A stretch of 48,362 nt of DNA from NCBI RefSeq assembly GCF_001570745.1, contig NZ_BCSG01000031.1:1-48362 (forward strand), given 5' to 3'. Below are positions 33,621 through 42,026 of the stretch, one piece after another (positions within the stretch are counted from its first letter, which is position 1; every line of letters starts with the position of its first letter). A program made the translations under genes and the position numbers. This stretch comes from Alicyclobacillus mali NBRC 102425. GTDB lineage: Bacteria; Bacillota; Bacilli; Alicyclobacillales; Alicyclobacillaceae. The notes beneath the pieces were generated by a model. It ran no database searches and was not told where the DNA came from. It saw only the letters and a program-made list of their open reading frames with translations.

Positions 33621-33893
33621 GGCGACCACGTATGAGCGACCGATGTCTTTCTCTACGCATCGATGTGCAGGGCTGTGCCGGATCGATGCTTGCAAATCTA
33701 CTCATTCGCACGCGGCGACACGAAGGTCCTCTCAGACGGCGGAAAATCTTCGTTCGTCAAGCCTAGATAACATGAATCGAAACGCGATGAGACGTGATTT
33801 TGAAAAACTTTCGTTTGAGTTTTCCTATAGATTTGGTGTATATCTGTAACGAGAACATCATCTACGATAAGGATTCGAGGGAGGCTCACGCGA
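33621..33893. other. Upstream region of the ferredoxin gene
   Basis: No gene seen. The last 80 bp are AT-rich and include TTGAGT about 18 nt before TATATC (ending near 33845), a possible promoter for the ferredoxin gene, but neither hexamer is strong. Confidence 0.35.
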
Positions 33894-34133
33894 ATGCCGT
33901 TTGTCATCACGTCGCCTTGCATTGGGGAAAAGGCCGCGGACTGCGTGGAGACGTGCCCCGTGGACGCTATCCACGAAGGTCCGGATCAGTACTATATCGA
34001 TCCCGACCTTTGCATCGATTGCGCTGCGTGCGAACCGGTGTGCCCGGTCAACGCCATCTATCAGGAGGAATTCGTACCAGAGGACGAGAAGGAGTTCATC
34101 GACAAGAATCGGGACTTCTTCCGCAATCGTTGA
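33894..34133 (+). CDS. Ferredoxin, 7Fe (3Fe-4S/4Fe-4S) type
   Basis: This small soluble electron carrier of 79 residues has PCIGEKAADCVETCPVDAI at the N-terminus. The long gap between its first two cysteines (C9, C17, C21) is typical of the 3Fe-4S/4Fe-4S ferredoxins of bacilli. The second cluster motif is CIDCAACEPVCPVNAI. The acidic C-terminus (EEFVPEDEKEF) is typical too. ATG 33894 follows GAGGGAGG. The gene has its own terminator, so it is monocistronic. Confidence 0.93.
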   Translation: MPFVITSPCIGEKAADCVETCPVDAIHEGPDQYYIDPDLCIDCAACEPVCPVNAIYQEEFVPEDEKEFIDKNRDFFRNR

Positions 34134-34152
34134 GGCGCGATGTAATCCCCAG

Positions 34153-34186
34153 AACCGTCGGTCCAACAGCTTGGGCCGGCGGTTTT
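34153..34186 (+). terminator. Terminator of the ferredoxin gene
   Basis: A 12-bp stem with two G-U pairs (AACCGTCGGTCC 34153-34164 with GGGCCGGCGGTT 34173-34184), 8-nt loop, ending in TTTT. Confidence 0.8.
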
Positions 34187-34224
34187 GCCTTGACATGGTG
34201 CTGCAATTGGAAGGAGGGAGCGCA

Positions 34225-34665
34225 GTGAAGCGTCTCGCGGCCGTGACGACCGTGATCATCGGCTTGCTGTTCACGACCGGGTGCGCGACTCCGCAGCGTG
34301 TGGGGAACACACCCTCAGGAACAGGCACGCAGCAAGCCGGTACCCAGGTTGAAAAGACGAACCAGGTGAATCCGAAACTTTATGCGACGTGTAACGCTAT
34401 CTACCGCGGCGTTCAACAGGCGCTTGCGCAGAATCGCAATGAGAGTTTTGACACGGAGCTCGAATCCGTTCAAGCGATCGGGAGTAGTGCCGCGCCAAGC
34501 TCACCGAACGGGGTGCTGTTCGCCGACGCACAACAGGTGGTGGCGCTGTGCGATGCATATACCGGGGAAGGAGCGCCAGCAAAAGTCTACAATGAACTTC
34601 AGGCGTCGCTCAAAACGCTCAAACAGGCATTAGATCAGTACCGCCCGATGTTGCCGCGCTCGTGA
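34225..34665 (+). CDS. Small lipoprotein of unknown function
   Basis: The GTG at 34225 follows AAGGAGGGAG and gives 146 residues. It has a basic start, hydrophobic core and lipobox TTGC (Cys20), then a Thr/Gln/Gly-rich linker (residues 21-48) and a helical domain with two cysteines (YATCNAIYRG and VVALCDAYTG) that could form a disulfide. No family is recognised. It is probably anchored on the outer face of the membrane. No promoter is obvious. Confidence 0.7.
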   Translation: MKRLAAVTTVIIGLLFTTGCATPQRVGNTPSGTGTQQAGTQVEKTNQVNPKLYATCNAIYRGVQQALAQNRNESFDTELESVQAIGSSAAPSSPNGVLFADAQQVVALCDAYTGEGAPAKVYNELQASLKTLKQALDQYRPMLPRS

Positions 34666-34979
34666 TCGCCCTGCGACGCGGTCGTGGCCACCATTCCGTA
34701 ATCGATTTCGAATCTTGGTGCGCAATCCTTGAGGGCTTATCTGGCGGAACAGCTTGCAAAAAGGGGCTTGCATTCGCTTTCATACGCATGGCAAAATAGA
34801 GATGAGAGCATTTACGTCGCTCGAAGCCGCAATCGCTTTCGGTGGTCAGGTTGAAGACCTCGCACGGCTGCAAGGGGGTTGATATCGTACGGATGTTCGA
34901 AAGCGATTTCGGCATGAAACAGGGATTGAAGGGGGACGACAGACTATCGCGCACTTCGACCCCAGGCACGCGCCACCAA
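34666..34979. other. Intergenic stretch with an imperfect inverted repeat
   Basis: No gene seen. It contains a 16-bp inverted repeat with one mismatch: GCCGCAATCGCTTTCG (34826-34841) and CGAAAGCGATTTCGGC (34898-34913). A related CGATTTCGAA lies near 34704. GC is lower than in neighbouring genes. It leads into a decayed transporter fragment. Confidence 0.45.
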
Positions 34980-35147
34980 GGGCCCCTGCCGGAAACGTCG
35001 AACCGCCCGCCGAACCTACTCGAAGATCGCGTCGGATGTCCGTTCGCCGACAGGTGTCCGCTCGTCTCCGACGTGTGCCGGTCGCAGGCGCCGTCGCTCG
35101 CTGAGGTGGCGCCCGGCCATTACGCCGCGTGTCACCATCCGGGGTGA
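34980..35147 (+). pseudogene. Remnant of an oligopeptide/dipeptide ABC transporter ATPase (C-terminal end)
   Basis: The frame ending at TGA 35145-35147 reads GCPFADRCPLVSDVC, then EVAPGHYAACHHPG. This is the C-terminal oligopeptide/dipeptide transporter domain (with the CPFxxRC cluster motif) found after the ATPase domain of OppD/OppF/DppD proteins. Upstream, LPETSNRPPNLLEDRV resembles the usual linker, but the Walker A, signature and Walker B regions are missing. The rest of the gene has been deleted. It stands about 50 nt before the beta-glucosidase gene. Confidence 0.75.
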
Positions 35148-35197
35148 GGGCAGGGACAAGTACTTGAGGCAACGATGCAGACAAAGGAGATGACAAG

Positions 35198-36568
35198 ATG
35201 CGTAAGTTTCCAGATGAATTCGTGTGGGGGACCGCGACGGCATCGTATCAGGTGGAAGGGGCCGCGCGCGAGGGCGGTCGTGGGCGGTCGATTTGGGACA
35301 TCTTTTCCCACACGCCCGGCAAGGTCGCTGAGGGTCACACCGGGGACGTCGCTTGCGACCACTATCATCGCTACGAAGACGACGTGCAGCTCATGAAAGA
35401 GTTGGGGATCTCGTCGTATCGGTTTTCCATCGCCTGGCCGCGCGTGATGCCGGAGAAAGGGCGCGTCTGGGTGAAAGGACTCGATTTTTACAAGCGGCTC
35501 GCCACCAAGCTGCTTGAGAACGGGATTCGTCCGGCCGTCACCATGTATCACTGGGATCTCCCGCAGTGGATAGAGGACGAGGGTGGCTGGAACAGCCGAG
35601 ATACCGTGTTCCGCTTCCTGGAATATAGCGAGATCCTGTTTCGGGAACTCGGCGATCTCGTCCCCATGTGGATCACGCACAACGAGCCGTGGTGCGCTTC
35701 CATCTTAGGGTACGGCATCGGTGTTCACGCGCCGGGCCTGAAGGACTGGCGCCGCGCATACCGCGCCGCGCACCATCTGCTCCTGTCGCACGGCCAGGCG
35801 GTCCGCCTGTACCGCGAGCTCGGCTTGCCCGGTGAGATTGGCATCACGCTAAACCTCGCGCCGGTCTATGCCGCTACGCCGAATTCAGAAGACCTGGCCG
35901 CGGCTGACAGGCAGGACATGTTTCAAAATCGGTGGTTCCTCGATCCCGTCCTGAGAGGCAAATACCCAGAGTCACTCTTGCGCCGCGTGGATCAAGCGGT
36001 AGGTGGGTTTGACGCCGTCAAGCCTGGGGACCTGGAGGTGATGGCTACCCCCATCGACTTTCTGGGCGTGAACTACTACACGCGCGCCGTGGTTGCAGAC
36101 GATCCGTCCGATCCGCTGCTCGGCGTTCGGCATCTGCCGGGCGAAGGTCCGCGCACCGAGATGGACTGGGAGGTGTATCCCGACGGCTTGTACGATCTGC
36201 TCTCCCGTCTGCGTCGGGACTACGGCGACATCCCCATCTACATCACGGAGAACGGCGCCGCCTACGACGATCGCGTCCAAGATGGCGCCGTCCACGACGT
36301 GGATCGTGTGGCCTATCTCGCGTCTCACTTTGCCGCGGCGCATCGGTTTCTCGAGGAGGGCGGAAATCTGCGCGGCTACTACGTGTGGTCGCTGATGGAC
36401 AACTTCGAGTGGGCGTTCGGGTACACGAAGCGATTTGGCCTTGTGTATGTGGACTACGATACACTTGCTCGCATCCCGAAGGACAGCTACTTCTGGTATC
36501 AGCGCGTGATCCGCGAGGGTGGTCTCGTGCCCTCGGATGCCGCGGAAGCTGCGGAGACGGCGCGTTGA
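35198..36568 (+). CDS. Beta-glucosidase, glycoside hydrolase family 1
   Basis: This is a cytoplasmic GH1 enzyme of 456 residues hydrolysing beta-glucosides (possibly also galactosides). It begins FPDEFVWGTATASYQVEG, has YRFSIAWPRVMP and TMYHWDLPQW, the acid/base Glu163 in THNEPW, and the nucleophile Glu351 in YITENGAA. It ends with GYYVWSLMDNFEWAFGYTKRFGL, the aglycone/glucose-binding block. No signal peptide is present. ATG 35198 follows AAGGAGATGACAAG. The upstream transporter remnant suggests a former sugar or peptide uptake operon, but no functional transporter adjoins it now. Confidence 0.95.
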   Translation: MRKFPDEFVWGTATASYQVEGAAREGGRGRSIWDIFSHTPGKVAEGHTGDVACDHYHRYEDDVQLMKELGISSYRFSIAWPRVMPEKGRVWVKGLDFYKRLATKLLENGIRPAVTMYHWDLPQWIEDEGGWNSRDTVFRFLEYSEILFRELGDLVPMWITHNEPWCASILGYGIGVHAPGLKDWRRAYRAAHHLLLSHGQAVRLYRELGLPGEIGITLNLAPVYAATPNSEDLAAADRQDMFQNRWFLDPVLRGKYPESLLRRVDQAVGGFDAVKPGDLEVMATPIDFLGVNYYTRAVVADDPSDPLLGVRHLPGEGPRTEMDWEVYPDGLYDLLSRLRRDYGDIPIYITENGAAYDDRVQDGAVHDVDRVAYLASHFAAAHRFLEEGGNLRGYYVWSLMDNFEWAFGYTKRFGLVYVDYDTLARIPKDSYFWYQRVIREGGLVPSDAAEAAETAR

Positions 36569-36587
36569 CGATTTTTTCTACGTATTC

Positions 36588-36609
36588 CAGGCCAGCTCGC
36601 GCTGGCCTG
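36588..36609. terminator. Hairpin between convergent beta-glucosidase and CBO0543 genes
   Basis: Perfect 9-bp stem CAGGCCAGC / GCTGGCCTG with a TCGC tetraloop. There is no T-tract directly after it on either strand, although TTTTTT lies upstream at 36572-36577. Probably a shared end signal. Confidence 0.5.
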
Positions 36610-36610
36610 T

Positions 36611-37114
36611 TCAGGTATCGAACGGCACGTGAAACCAGGCCAGAAAGAGCGATGTGACGAGTCCACAAAATCCGAGCGACAGCCGCCAATTGCGCTCGTG
36701 CAACCACATCACGAAGAGCATGAACGAGTCGAGTAAGATGGACCACCCAAACGCCCAACCGTGGTAATACTCGATTTCGTGCGAACTGACAAGCACAAAC
36801 TCGAACGCGCCGTAAACGGCCAGAAACAGCGCGAAGTGAAGGAACCGCCGGCCAAGGGAACTGGGCATGTATCGGAGGAACAGAAGTGTGGTGCAAGGAA
36901 ACAGCACAAAAATCTGAATCAGCTGGGACAGCTTGTCGGTGATGAACCACCACCTTGGGTGATACCACATCATGTATCCCCGGCAGACCAGGTTGTACAT
37001 GAGGGCGATCACGGCGATCCAAAGCACGGTCCTACAGTACTGGGTAAGGTACAGATGTGTGCGTGTCGCGAGAACCACGGCAAGAAACGCGGCTGAAAAA
37101 CATACGACTACCAC
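36611..37114 (-). CDS. CBO0543-family membrane protein
   Basis: This 167-residue protein has about five hydrophobic segments and a pattern resembling the CBO0543 family of Bacillota and Clostridia, including a first span after MVVVCFS, YMMWYHPRWWF near the middle and FEFVLVSSHEIEYYHGW before the last spans. No function is known. The GTG at 37114 has GAGG 8 nt upstream and a stronger AAGGAG further away. It lies downstream of tRNA-Leu on the same strand, beyond that gene's terminator. Confidence 0.7.
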   Translation of the reverse strand: MVVVCFSAAFLAVVLATRTHLYLTQYCRTVLWIAVIALMYNLVCRGYMMWYHPRWWFITDKLSQLIQIFVLFPCTTLLFLRYMPSSLGRRFLHFALFLAVYGAFEFVLVSSHEIEYYHGWAFGWSILLDSFMLFVMWLHERNWRLSLGFCGLVTSLFLAWFHVPFDT

Positions 37115-37317
37115 ATGATTCGCCTCAGCTCCTTGGTGTGGGCGTCGTCGGGGCGAGGCCGTGCGGCAGGCTTATTTCAGAGTATGAGAATGGAGGGCGT
37201 CACCCATACCGTCGAAGATTGTCGAATCAGGGCTCAAAGGACATCCGGCGAGTCGAACATGCCTTCGCCCGTGTCACTACTTGCGATGCATCGCTGGAAG
37301 GCCCCATCCAGCCAAAG

Positions 37318-37354
37318 AAAAACCCCAGCCCTCTGCGTACGGGCTGGGGTTTTT
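37318..37354 (-). terminator. Terminator of tRNA-Leu
   Basis: A 14-bp stem, AAAAACCCCAGCCC (37318-37331) with GGGCTGGGGTTTTT (37341-37354). On the minus strand the stem closes with TTTTT just after the tRNA 3' end. The flanking A/T runs make it bidirectional in principle. Confidence 0.88.
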
Positions 37355-37361
37355 GCTACAC

Positions 37362-37448
37362 TGGTGCGGTCGAGAGGACTTGAACCTCCACGGAGTTGCC
37401 CCCACTAGAACCTGAATCTAGCGCGTCTGCCAATTCCGCCACGACCGC
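37362..37448 (-). tRNA. tRNA-Leu (anticodon CAG)
   Basis: The minus strand gives an 87-nt class II tRNA including encoded CCA. The acceptor GCGGTCG pairs with CGACCGC, the D-arm is GGCGGAATTGGCAGACGC-like, and the anticodon stem CTAGA/TCTAG has loop TTCAGGT (anticodon CAG). It has a long variable arm, and GGTTCAAGTCC in the T-arm. A promoter and a terminator flank it. Confidence 0.97.
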
Positions 37449-37508
37449 ATGTCTAAACTTGCTTCGTTCGCCGCTGGATTTCGCATCCGCATCGCAGCGA
37501 ACGATCAC

Positions 37509-37537
37509 ATTATACAAGGAATCACGCAGGTTTGCAA
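37509..37537 (-). promoter_or_regulatory. Predicted sigma-A promoter of tRNA-Leu
   Basis: Minus strand TTGCAA (37537-37532), 17-nt spacer, perfect TATAAT (37514-37509), about 60 nt upstream of the mature tRNA 5' end. Confidence 0.75.
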
Positions 37538-37592
37538 CGAATTATTTCATCGGTGGCCCGATTTTTTCAACCGAGCTCTAGGAGGCGTTGGT

Positions 37593-38429
37593 ATGCAGTT
37601 CTTTAAGATGCACGCTCTCGGCAACAACTATGTGTTTGTCGACACGGCCCGGACAACCCTCCCCGAGGACGATTTCCCGTCGCTCGCACGTCGGGTCAGC
37701 GACGTGCGCCGAGGGATTGGCTCCGACGGTCTCATCCTCGTCACGCCCTCCGACAGCGCGGATGTCGGCATGCGCATCTGGAACGCAGACGGATCCGAGG
37801 CGGAATCCTGTGGCAACGGCCTACGCTGTGTGGCCAGGTACGCTTACGAGCGCGGGCTGGTTGATGCCACACACTTTTCCGTTGAAACCAAGGCGGGTGT
37901 TGTCGCCGCGCAGGTGCATTTGGACGTCGAGGGACGCGTGCAGCTGGTGACCATCGACATGGGCGTGGCTCGTTTCGGCACGGAAGCCGTCCCGTACCGA
38001 GGGCCGGATCGCGGCGAAGATGTACGCGTGGAGGCAGGAGGCGCGCATTATACGGGCACGCTTGTCAGTATGGGCAATCCGCACTTTGTCACGCTGGTCG
38101 ATCACGTCGACGACGTCGACGTCGAACACGTCGGAGGCGCCATTGAGTCTCATCCCGACTTCCCTGAACGCGTGAATGTGGAGTTTGTGTCGGTGCTCAC
38201 CCCGGACGAGATCGACTTCCGCGTGTACGAACGCGGGTCGGGCGTGACCTTCGCCTGCGGCACAGGGGCGTGCGCGAGTGTGACGGCCCTCGCCAGAAAG
38301 GGATTGGTGGGGAACCGAGTAACCGTGCACCTTTTGGGGGGCGATCTCGACATCGAGATTCGCGAGGACGGTCACGTGTGGATGACCGGAGAAGCGCACT
38401 GGGTGTGCGAGGGGACGTATTACGCGTAG
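37593..38429 (+). CDS. dapF: Diaminopimelate epimerase
   Basis: DapF interconverts LL- and meso-diaminopimelate for lysine and peptidoglycan synthesis. The 278-residue protein has FKMHALGNNYVFVD at the N-terminus, the first catalytic Cys in ESCGNGLRCVARY, MGNPHFV, and the second catalytic Cys in TFACGTGACASVTAL. ATG 37593 has GGAGGCG just upstream. An in-frame extension further upstream overlaps the tRNA region and is not coding. Confidence 0.96.
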   Translation: MQFFKMHALGNNYVFVDTARTTLPEDDFPSLARRVSDVRRGIGSDGLILVTPSDSADVGMRIWNADGSEAESCGNGLRCVARYAYERGLVDATHFSVETKAGVVAAQVHLDVEGRVQLVTIDMGVARFGTEAVPYRGPDRGEDVRVEAGGAHYTGTLVSMGNPHFVTLVDHVDDVDVEHVGGAIESHPDFPERVNVEFVSVLTPDEIDFRVYERGSGVTFACGTGACASVTALARKGLVGNRVTVHLLGGDLDIEIREDGHVWMTGEAHWVCEGTYYA

Positions 38430-38451
38430 GATTGAGCGGGCGGGGCGGCGC

Positions 38452-38802
38452 TCACACGGCGACCAACGCCACGCCCGCCAGAATCACGAGCACGCCCGCC
38501 CAGCGGATCCAGGGCACATGCTCGTGGAATACAAAGATGGACACGAGAATCGCGAGCACGTACGCGAGGCTCTGCAAGGGATAGAGCAGGCTCAAGGAAA
38601 GCTTGTTCAACAGGAAGATCCAGATCACTGTGGCAATCACGTACAGCACGATGCCTGCGATCACCCAGGGAGAAAACATGGCCGCGATGACGGATCGCAA
38701 ACTGTTGAGATCCCGATGTTGCAGTCCGTACTTCCAAAGCGTCTGCCCGCCGACGAGCAGGCAGACGTTGAGGAGGATGAGGATGGCATAGCTGAGTCGC
38801 AT
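38452..38802 (-). CDS. Small EamA-domain (half-size DMT) membrane protein
   Basis: This 116-residue protein has four hydrophobic segments, about the size of SMR or ArnE/ArnF-type half transporters: ILILLNVCLLVGGQTLWK at the start and YPLQSLAYVLAILVSIFVFHE in the third span. It follows a GT2 and a GT-C glycosyltransferase, like ArnE-type flippase partners of undecaprenyl-phosphate sugar pathways. A lipid-linked sugar flippase role is therefore plausible (inference). ATG 38802 has AAGGAG 12 nt upstream. Confidence 0.78.
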   Translation of the reverse strand: MRLSYAILILLNVCLLVGGQTLWKYGLQHRDLNSLRSVIAAMFSPWVIAGIVLYVIATVIWIFLLNKLSLSLLYPLQSLAYVLAILVSIFVFHEHVPWIRWAGVLVILAGVALVAV

Positions 38803-38827
38803 GGGAGGGTTTGGCGCTCCTTCTTGT

Positions 38828-39745
38828 TCAGCCTTTGAACTCGTTCTGTAAGAGTTCGTAGTAGTCTCGGTGGTGGCGAACGATGGTGTCCAGGATGAAG
38901 CCGCATGTCAGGCTGTTGGTCGCCAGCACCATGAAACCGACGGCCAGGATGGCGGACGGGATCTTCGCGATGCGCCCGAATGAGAAGTACTCGTACAATA
39001 CTGGGATGCCGACGCCGAGCCCGGCCAAAAACAAAATCAGGGCGACGGCGGTGAAGAAGGCGAGCGGCTTGTAGTCTTTGAAAATCCAAAACACGGTCTT
39101 CAGAACTCGTATGCCGTCGCTCAGCGTGTTGAGCTTCGAATGGCTGCCAGGCGGCCGGTCTCGGTACTGAATGGGGATCTCGAGAATGCGGAACCGCTTG
39201 TCCAGCGCGTGAAGCGTCATTTCCGTCTCGATTTCAAAGCCTTCGCTCTGAATCGGCATCGTCTTCGCGAAGCGGCGGCTGAACGCTCGATAGCCTGTCA
39301 TGATGTCCCGGAGATCCGCGTGAAACAGGGTGTTAATGAGCTTTCGAACCAACTGGTTGCCGAAGTTGTGGAAAGGGCGCTTGTTTTCCTTGGAGTACGA
39401 ACCGTCCGAGTGCCGGTCTCCGATGCACATGTCGGCCTCCCCTGCCACGATGGGCCGAACCAGTTCGTGCACGAACTCCGCCGGATACGTGTCGTCGCCA
39501 TCCGTCATAACGTACACATCGGCGTCGATGTCGCGGAACATGGAGCGCACCACGTTTCCTTTGCCTTGGCGCGTCTCCCTTCGCACAATGGCGCCCGCTT
39601 CCCTCGCCACTTCCGCCGTGCCGTCGCGCGAATTGTTGTCATATACGTAAATCTCCGCGTCGGGCAGTTCGCGCTTGAAGTCCCGAACCACTTTCCCAAT
39701 GGTCAGTGCTTCGTTGTAACACGGAATGAGGATTGCGATTCGCAT
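38828..39745 (-). CDS. GT2 polyprenyl-phosphate glycosyltransferase (DPM1/GtrB-like)
   Basis: The 305-residue protein has an N-terminal GT-A domain (ILIPCYNEALTIGKVV; YDNNSRDGT; MTDGDDTYP as the metal-binding DxD region; IMTGYRAFSRRF) and two C-terminal membrane spans. It resembles dolichol/undecaprenyl-phosphate sugar transferases such as GtrB and B. subtilis YkoT. It probably charges undecaprenyl phosphate with a sugar for the neighbouring GT-C enzyme. GGAGG precedes ATG 39745. Confidence 0.88.
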   Translation of the reverse strand: MRIAILIPCYNEALTIGKVVRDFKRELPDAEIYVYDNNSRDGTAEVAREAGAIVRRETRQGKGNVVRSMFRDIDADVYVMTDGDDTYPAEFVHELVRPIVAGEADMCIGDRHSDGSYSKENKRPFHNFGNQLVRKLINTLFHADLRDIMTGYRAFSRRFAKTMPIQSEGFEIETEMTLHALDKRFRILEIPIQYRDRPPGSHSKLNTLSDGIRVLKTVFWIFKDYKPLAFFTAVALILFLAGLGVGIPVLYEYFSFGRIAKIPSAILAVGFMVLATNSLTCGFILDTIVRHHRDYYELLQNEFKG

Positions 39746-39782
39746 GGTCAGGACATGCCTCCATCGTGAAAGTCGTCCGCGC

Positions 39783-41045
39783 CTATGGCGCGGTGGCTCG
39801 GCGCGGCGACACCTTGCGCATGCGCGCCCGAGCTGTGACGAGGTAGATCACTGCTCCGACACCCACAAATAAAAAGGGCATGGTCGGGTAGGCGTACCGG
39901 TTAATCGGGATAAATGGCAGTTGGACGACGATGAGAAAGACGGTGAGCCAGCTCAGCCATCGAATATACCGCATTCCGAAGCCCACCGCGAGCCCGATGG
40001 CTCCGACAATGACCCACAGCAGGTGCAGGTGGGCATAGGCAAACGTGAGGCGCGTCAGCAGCCCCGCGTTTCTCGGCAGGACCGTATTGTACCACGGCGT
40101 CCCAAACAGCCAGCCGAGTTTGTCCAAGGTGTACCATTTGAGATAGGCCAGTGGGTGGGTGTGGAAGCCCTCCTCAATACGGTGAATGGCGAGCGCTTTT
40201 TGCTGCGCATACGTGAGTCCGTTTGAGATGTTCGTGTCCTTGTAAAAGGTCGGATCAGATCCGAACAACAGCGGATTCGCTGCGTCGAGATCGGTTGTGA
40301 TCCATTGATGCATCGCGACGAGATTGCGCACCCACCATGGTATCATGGCGATGACGAAGGTGGCGATGTACAACCCATAGTTCCGCAATGTCGCTTTCCA
40401 AGCGAGCCTTGTCTCGCGCTGCAACAAGAGACAGGCTGGCGCCGCCAGGAGCGGCGCGACGCTGGGGCGAATCAGCGTGGTGACGGCCAGCAACAGTCCC
40501 GAGACGACGAAACTTTTCCATGTCCGGTCTCTCACAAGGACGAGGAACGACCACACGAACGCGAGCAGAAAGGGGATGTAGAGGTTCTCCGTGAGCAACT
40601 GATCGTTCGCGTAGATCACGGGCGGGTACACGGTCCAGAGAAGCGCCGCGAGGAAACTGGCGTAACGCGGCAGACGGAAGCGGGCGATGGCGTACAGCAG
40701 CAGACTTGAGGCCACGGCCAGCAGGTGCTGGACAGCCTGTGCGAGGTGCATCGGCGTCTCGTGACTGGGTGTCAACACGGCGGACAAACGATACACGAGT
40801 GCGAGGAACAGCGGGTAGCCGGGAGTGACCTGGGCCGCTGGGCCCCAGCTCCAGTACGCGTATAGGTGCAATGCGTTCAACACGTGCGCCGAATGATCAT
40901 AATAATAGGCGTCCCCGTACAGGAGCACGGGTTGGCGCCAAGCCTTGACGATGAAATACACGTGGTAGACGAGCGCGATGGCGGCCAGTAGCCCCAGCCA
41001 AGTTCGATCTTTCGCAAACGACAAGCGCTTCACCGGTGAGTTCAC
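39783..41045 (-). CDS. GT-C fold membrane glycosyltransferase (ArnT/GT39-like)
   Basis: This 420-residue protein has about ten membrane spans. The first extracytoplasmic loop holds the acidic motif LYGDAYYYDHSAHVL, and VTPGYPLFLALVY follows; this is the pattern of polyprenyl-phosphate-dependent GT-C enzymes. It would transfer a sugar from the lipid carrier made by the GT2 neighbour to an envelope acceptor outside. The GTG at 41045 overlaps the stop of the metallo-hydrolase (GTGA). Confidence 0.82.
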   Translation of the reverse strand: MNSPVKRLSFAKDRTWLGLLAAIALVYHVYFIVKAWRQPVLLYGDAYYYDHSAHVLNALHLYAYWSWGPAAQVTPGYPLFLALVYRLSAVLTPSHETPMHLAQAVQHLLAVASSLLLYAIARFRLPRYASFLAALLWTVYPPVIYANDQLLTENLYIPFLLAFVWSFLVLVRDRTWKSFVVSGLLLAVTTLIRPSVAPLLAAPACLLLQRETRLAWKATLRNYGLYIATFVIAMIPWWVRNLVAMHQWITTDLDAANPLLFGSDPTFYKDTNISNGLTYAQQKALAIHRIEEGFHTHPLAYLKWYTLDKLGWLFGTPWYNTVLPRNAGLLTRLTFAYAHLHLLWVIVGAIGLAVGFGMRYIRWLSWLTVFLIVVQLPFIPINRYAYPTMPFLFVGVGAVIYLVTARARMRKVSPRRATAP

Positions 41046-41938
41046 TCCTCAGTGCTTGCATATCGCATCATCCAGTCCGCGGCGGACATCGCCCGGCGCA
41101 CCGTCCCCTGTTCTTCAAGGCGCTCAAGGTGCGCCATCACCGTGTGGCGCGCGAACGGCAAAGCCTTCGGGTCCGCATCCGCGTACAAGGCAGCCGTGAG
41201 CTCGGCCAGCGTCTTTGGACCGTCCGCCAGAGCTGCCAAGATTTGCCCCTCTCGCATCTGGCGCCGTTCCCGCAACCGCCCCGCCGCGAGTTGCGGGCGC
41301 AAGATGGCAGGTCCATGCCCCGGCAGGGCAACTTCCGCGTCTGACGTCATCACGGCGTCGAGCGCGCGGTAGTAATCCCTCATGTGCCCGTCCGGCGGGC
41401 CTATCCAGACGGACCCGGCTTCCACCAAGTGGTCTCCGACGAAGAGCGCCCTTGCGTCGGGCAGCCACAGGTGGAGATGGCCGTGGGTATGTCCCGGCTG
41501 ATGGATGACATGAACCTCCCGTTGCCCTGCGCGCAGCAGGTCAGGGCACTTTTGAAAAGTCCCTGCAACGTCCGGGAACTTGTCGTCAAAGGCCCTCACA
41601 TCCATCGGGTGCATGAACGCCACGCATTCGAGCCGCGCGCGGAGATGGGGCACGCCCGCCGTGTGGTCGACGTGGTAGTGTGTCGCAATCAAGCCTTGTA
41701 CGCGCCGCACGCCCATTGCCCGAAGGCCCTCGACAAGCAGGTCGAGATGAGTGCCCGTGGCACCGCCGTCGACGATCACGGCCTCGCGGCCGTCCTGGAT
41801 CACATAGAGATTGACCGTGCCATACGGCAACACGTTCGGATACGGAACGGTCATCCGCCATACGCCCGGTAGCACGGCTTCCCAAGGCCCCGCATTCGCC
41901 ACGTCAAGTCCCTCCGTCTCCGCGACAATCAGTTTCAT
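41042..41938 (-). CDS. Metallo-beta-lactamase-fold hydrolase
   Basis: This 298-residue protein (from ATG 41938) has the MBL metal motifs ATHYHVDHTAG, QPGHTHGHLHLW, LFVGDHLVE and LPGHGPAI. A C-terminal helical segment (GQILAALADGPKTLAELTAALY) resembles the winged-helix tail of the LACTB2/glyoxalase II-like group. Substrate unknown. A TTG at 41965 could extend it by nine residues; neither start has a good ribosome binding site. First gene of a four-gene minus-strand operon with the glycosyltransferases, though a functional link is not evident. Confidence 0.85.
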   Translation of the reverse strand: MKLIVAETEGLDVANAGPWEAVLPGVWRMTVPYPNVLPYGTVNLYVIQDGREAVIVDGGATGTHLDLLVEGLRAMGVRRVQGLIATHYHVDHTAGVPHLRARLECVAFMHPMDVRAFDDKFPDVAGTFQKCPDLLRAGQREVHVIHQPGHTHGHLHLWLPDARALFVGDHLVEAGSVWIGPPDGHMRDYYRALDAVMTSDAEVALPGHGPAILRPQLAAGRLRERRQMREGQILAALADGPKTLAELTAALYADADPKALPFARHTVMAHLERLEEQGTVRRAMSAADWMMRYASTEE

Positions 41939-42026
41939 GTTAAAAGTTTGTGCGGGTCGGGTCAATTTGTCTGTTCACCGTATGATACACTCAATCTGCT
42001 GTTTCGCTGGCAAGGAGGGAAACGGA

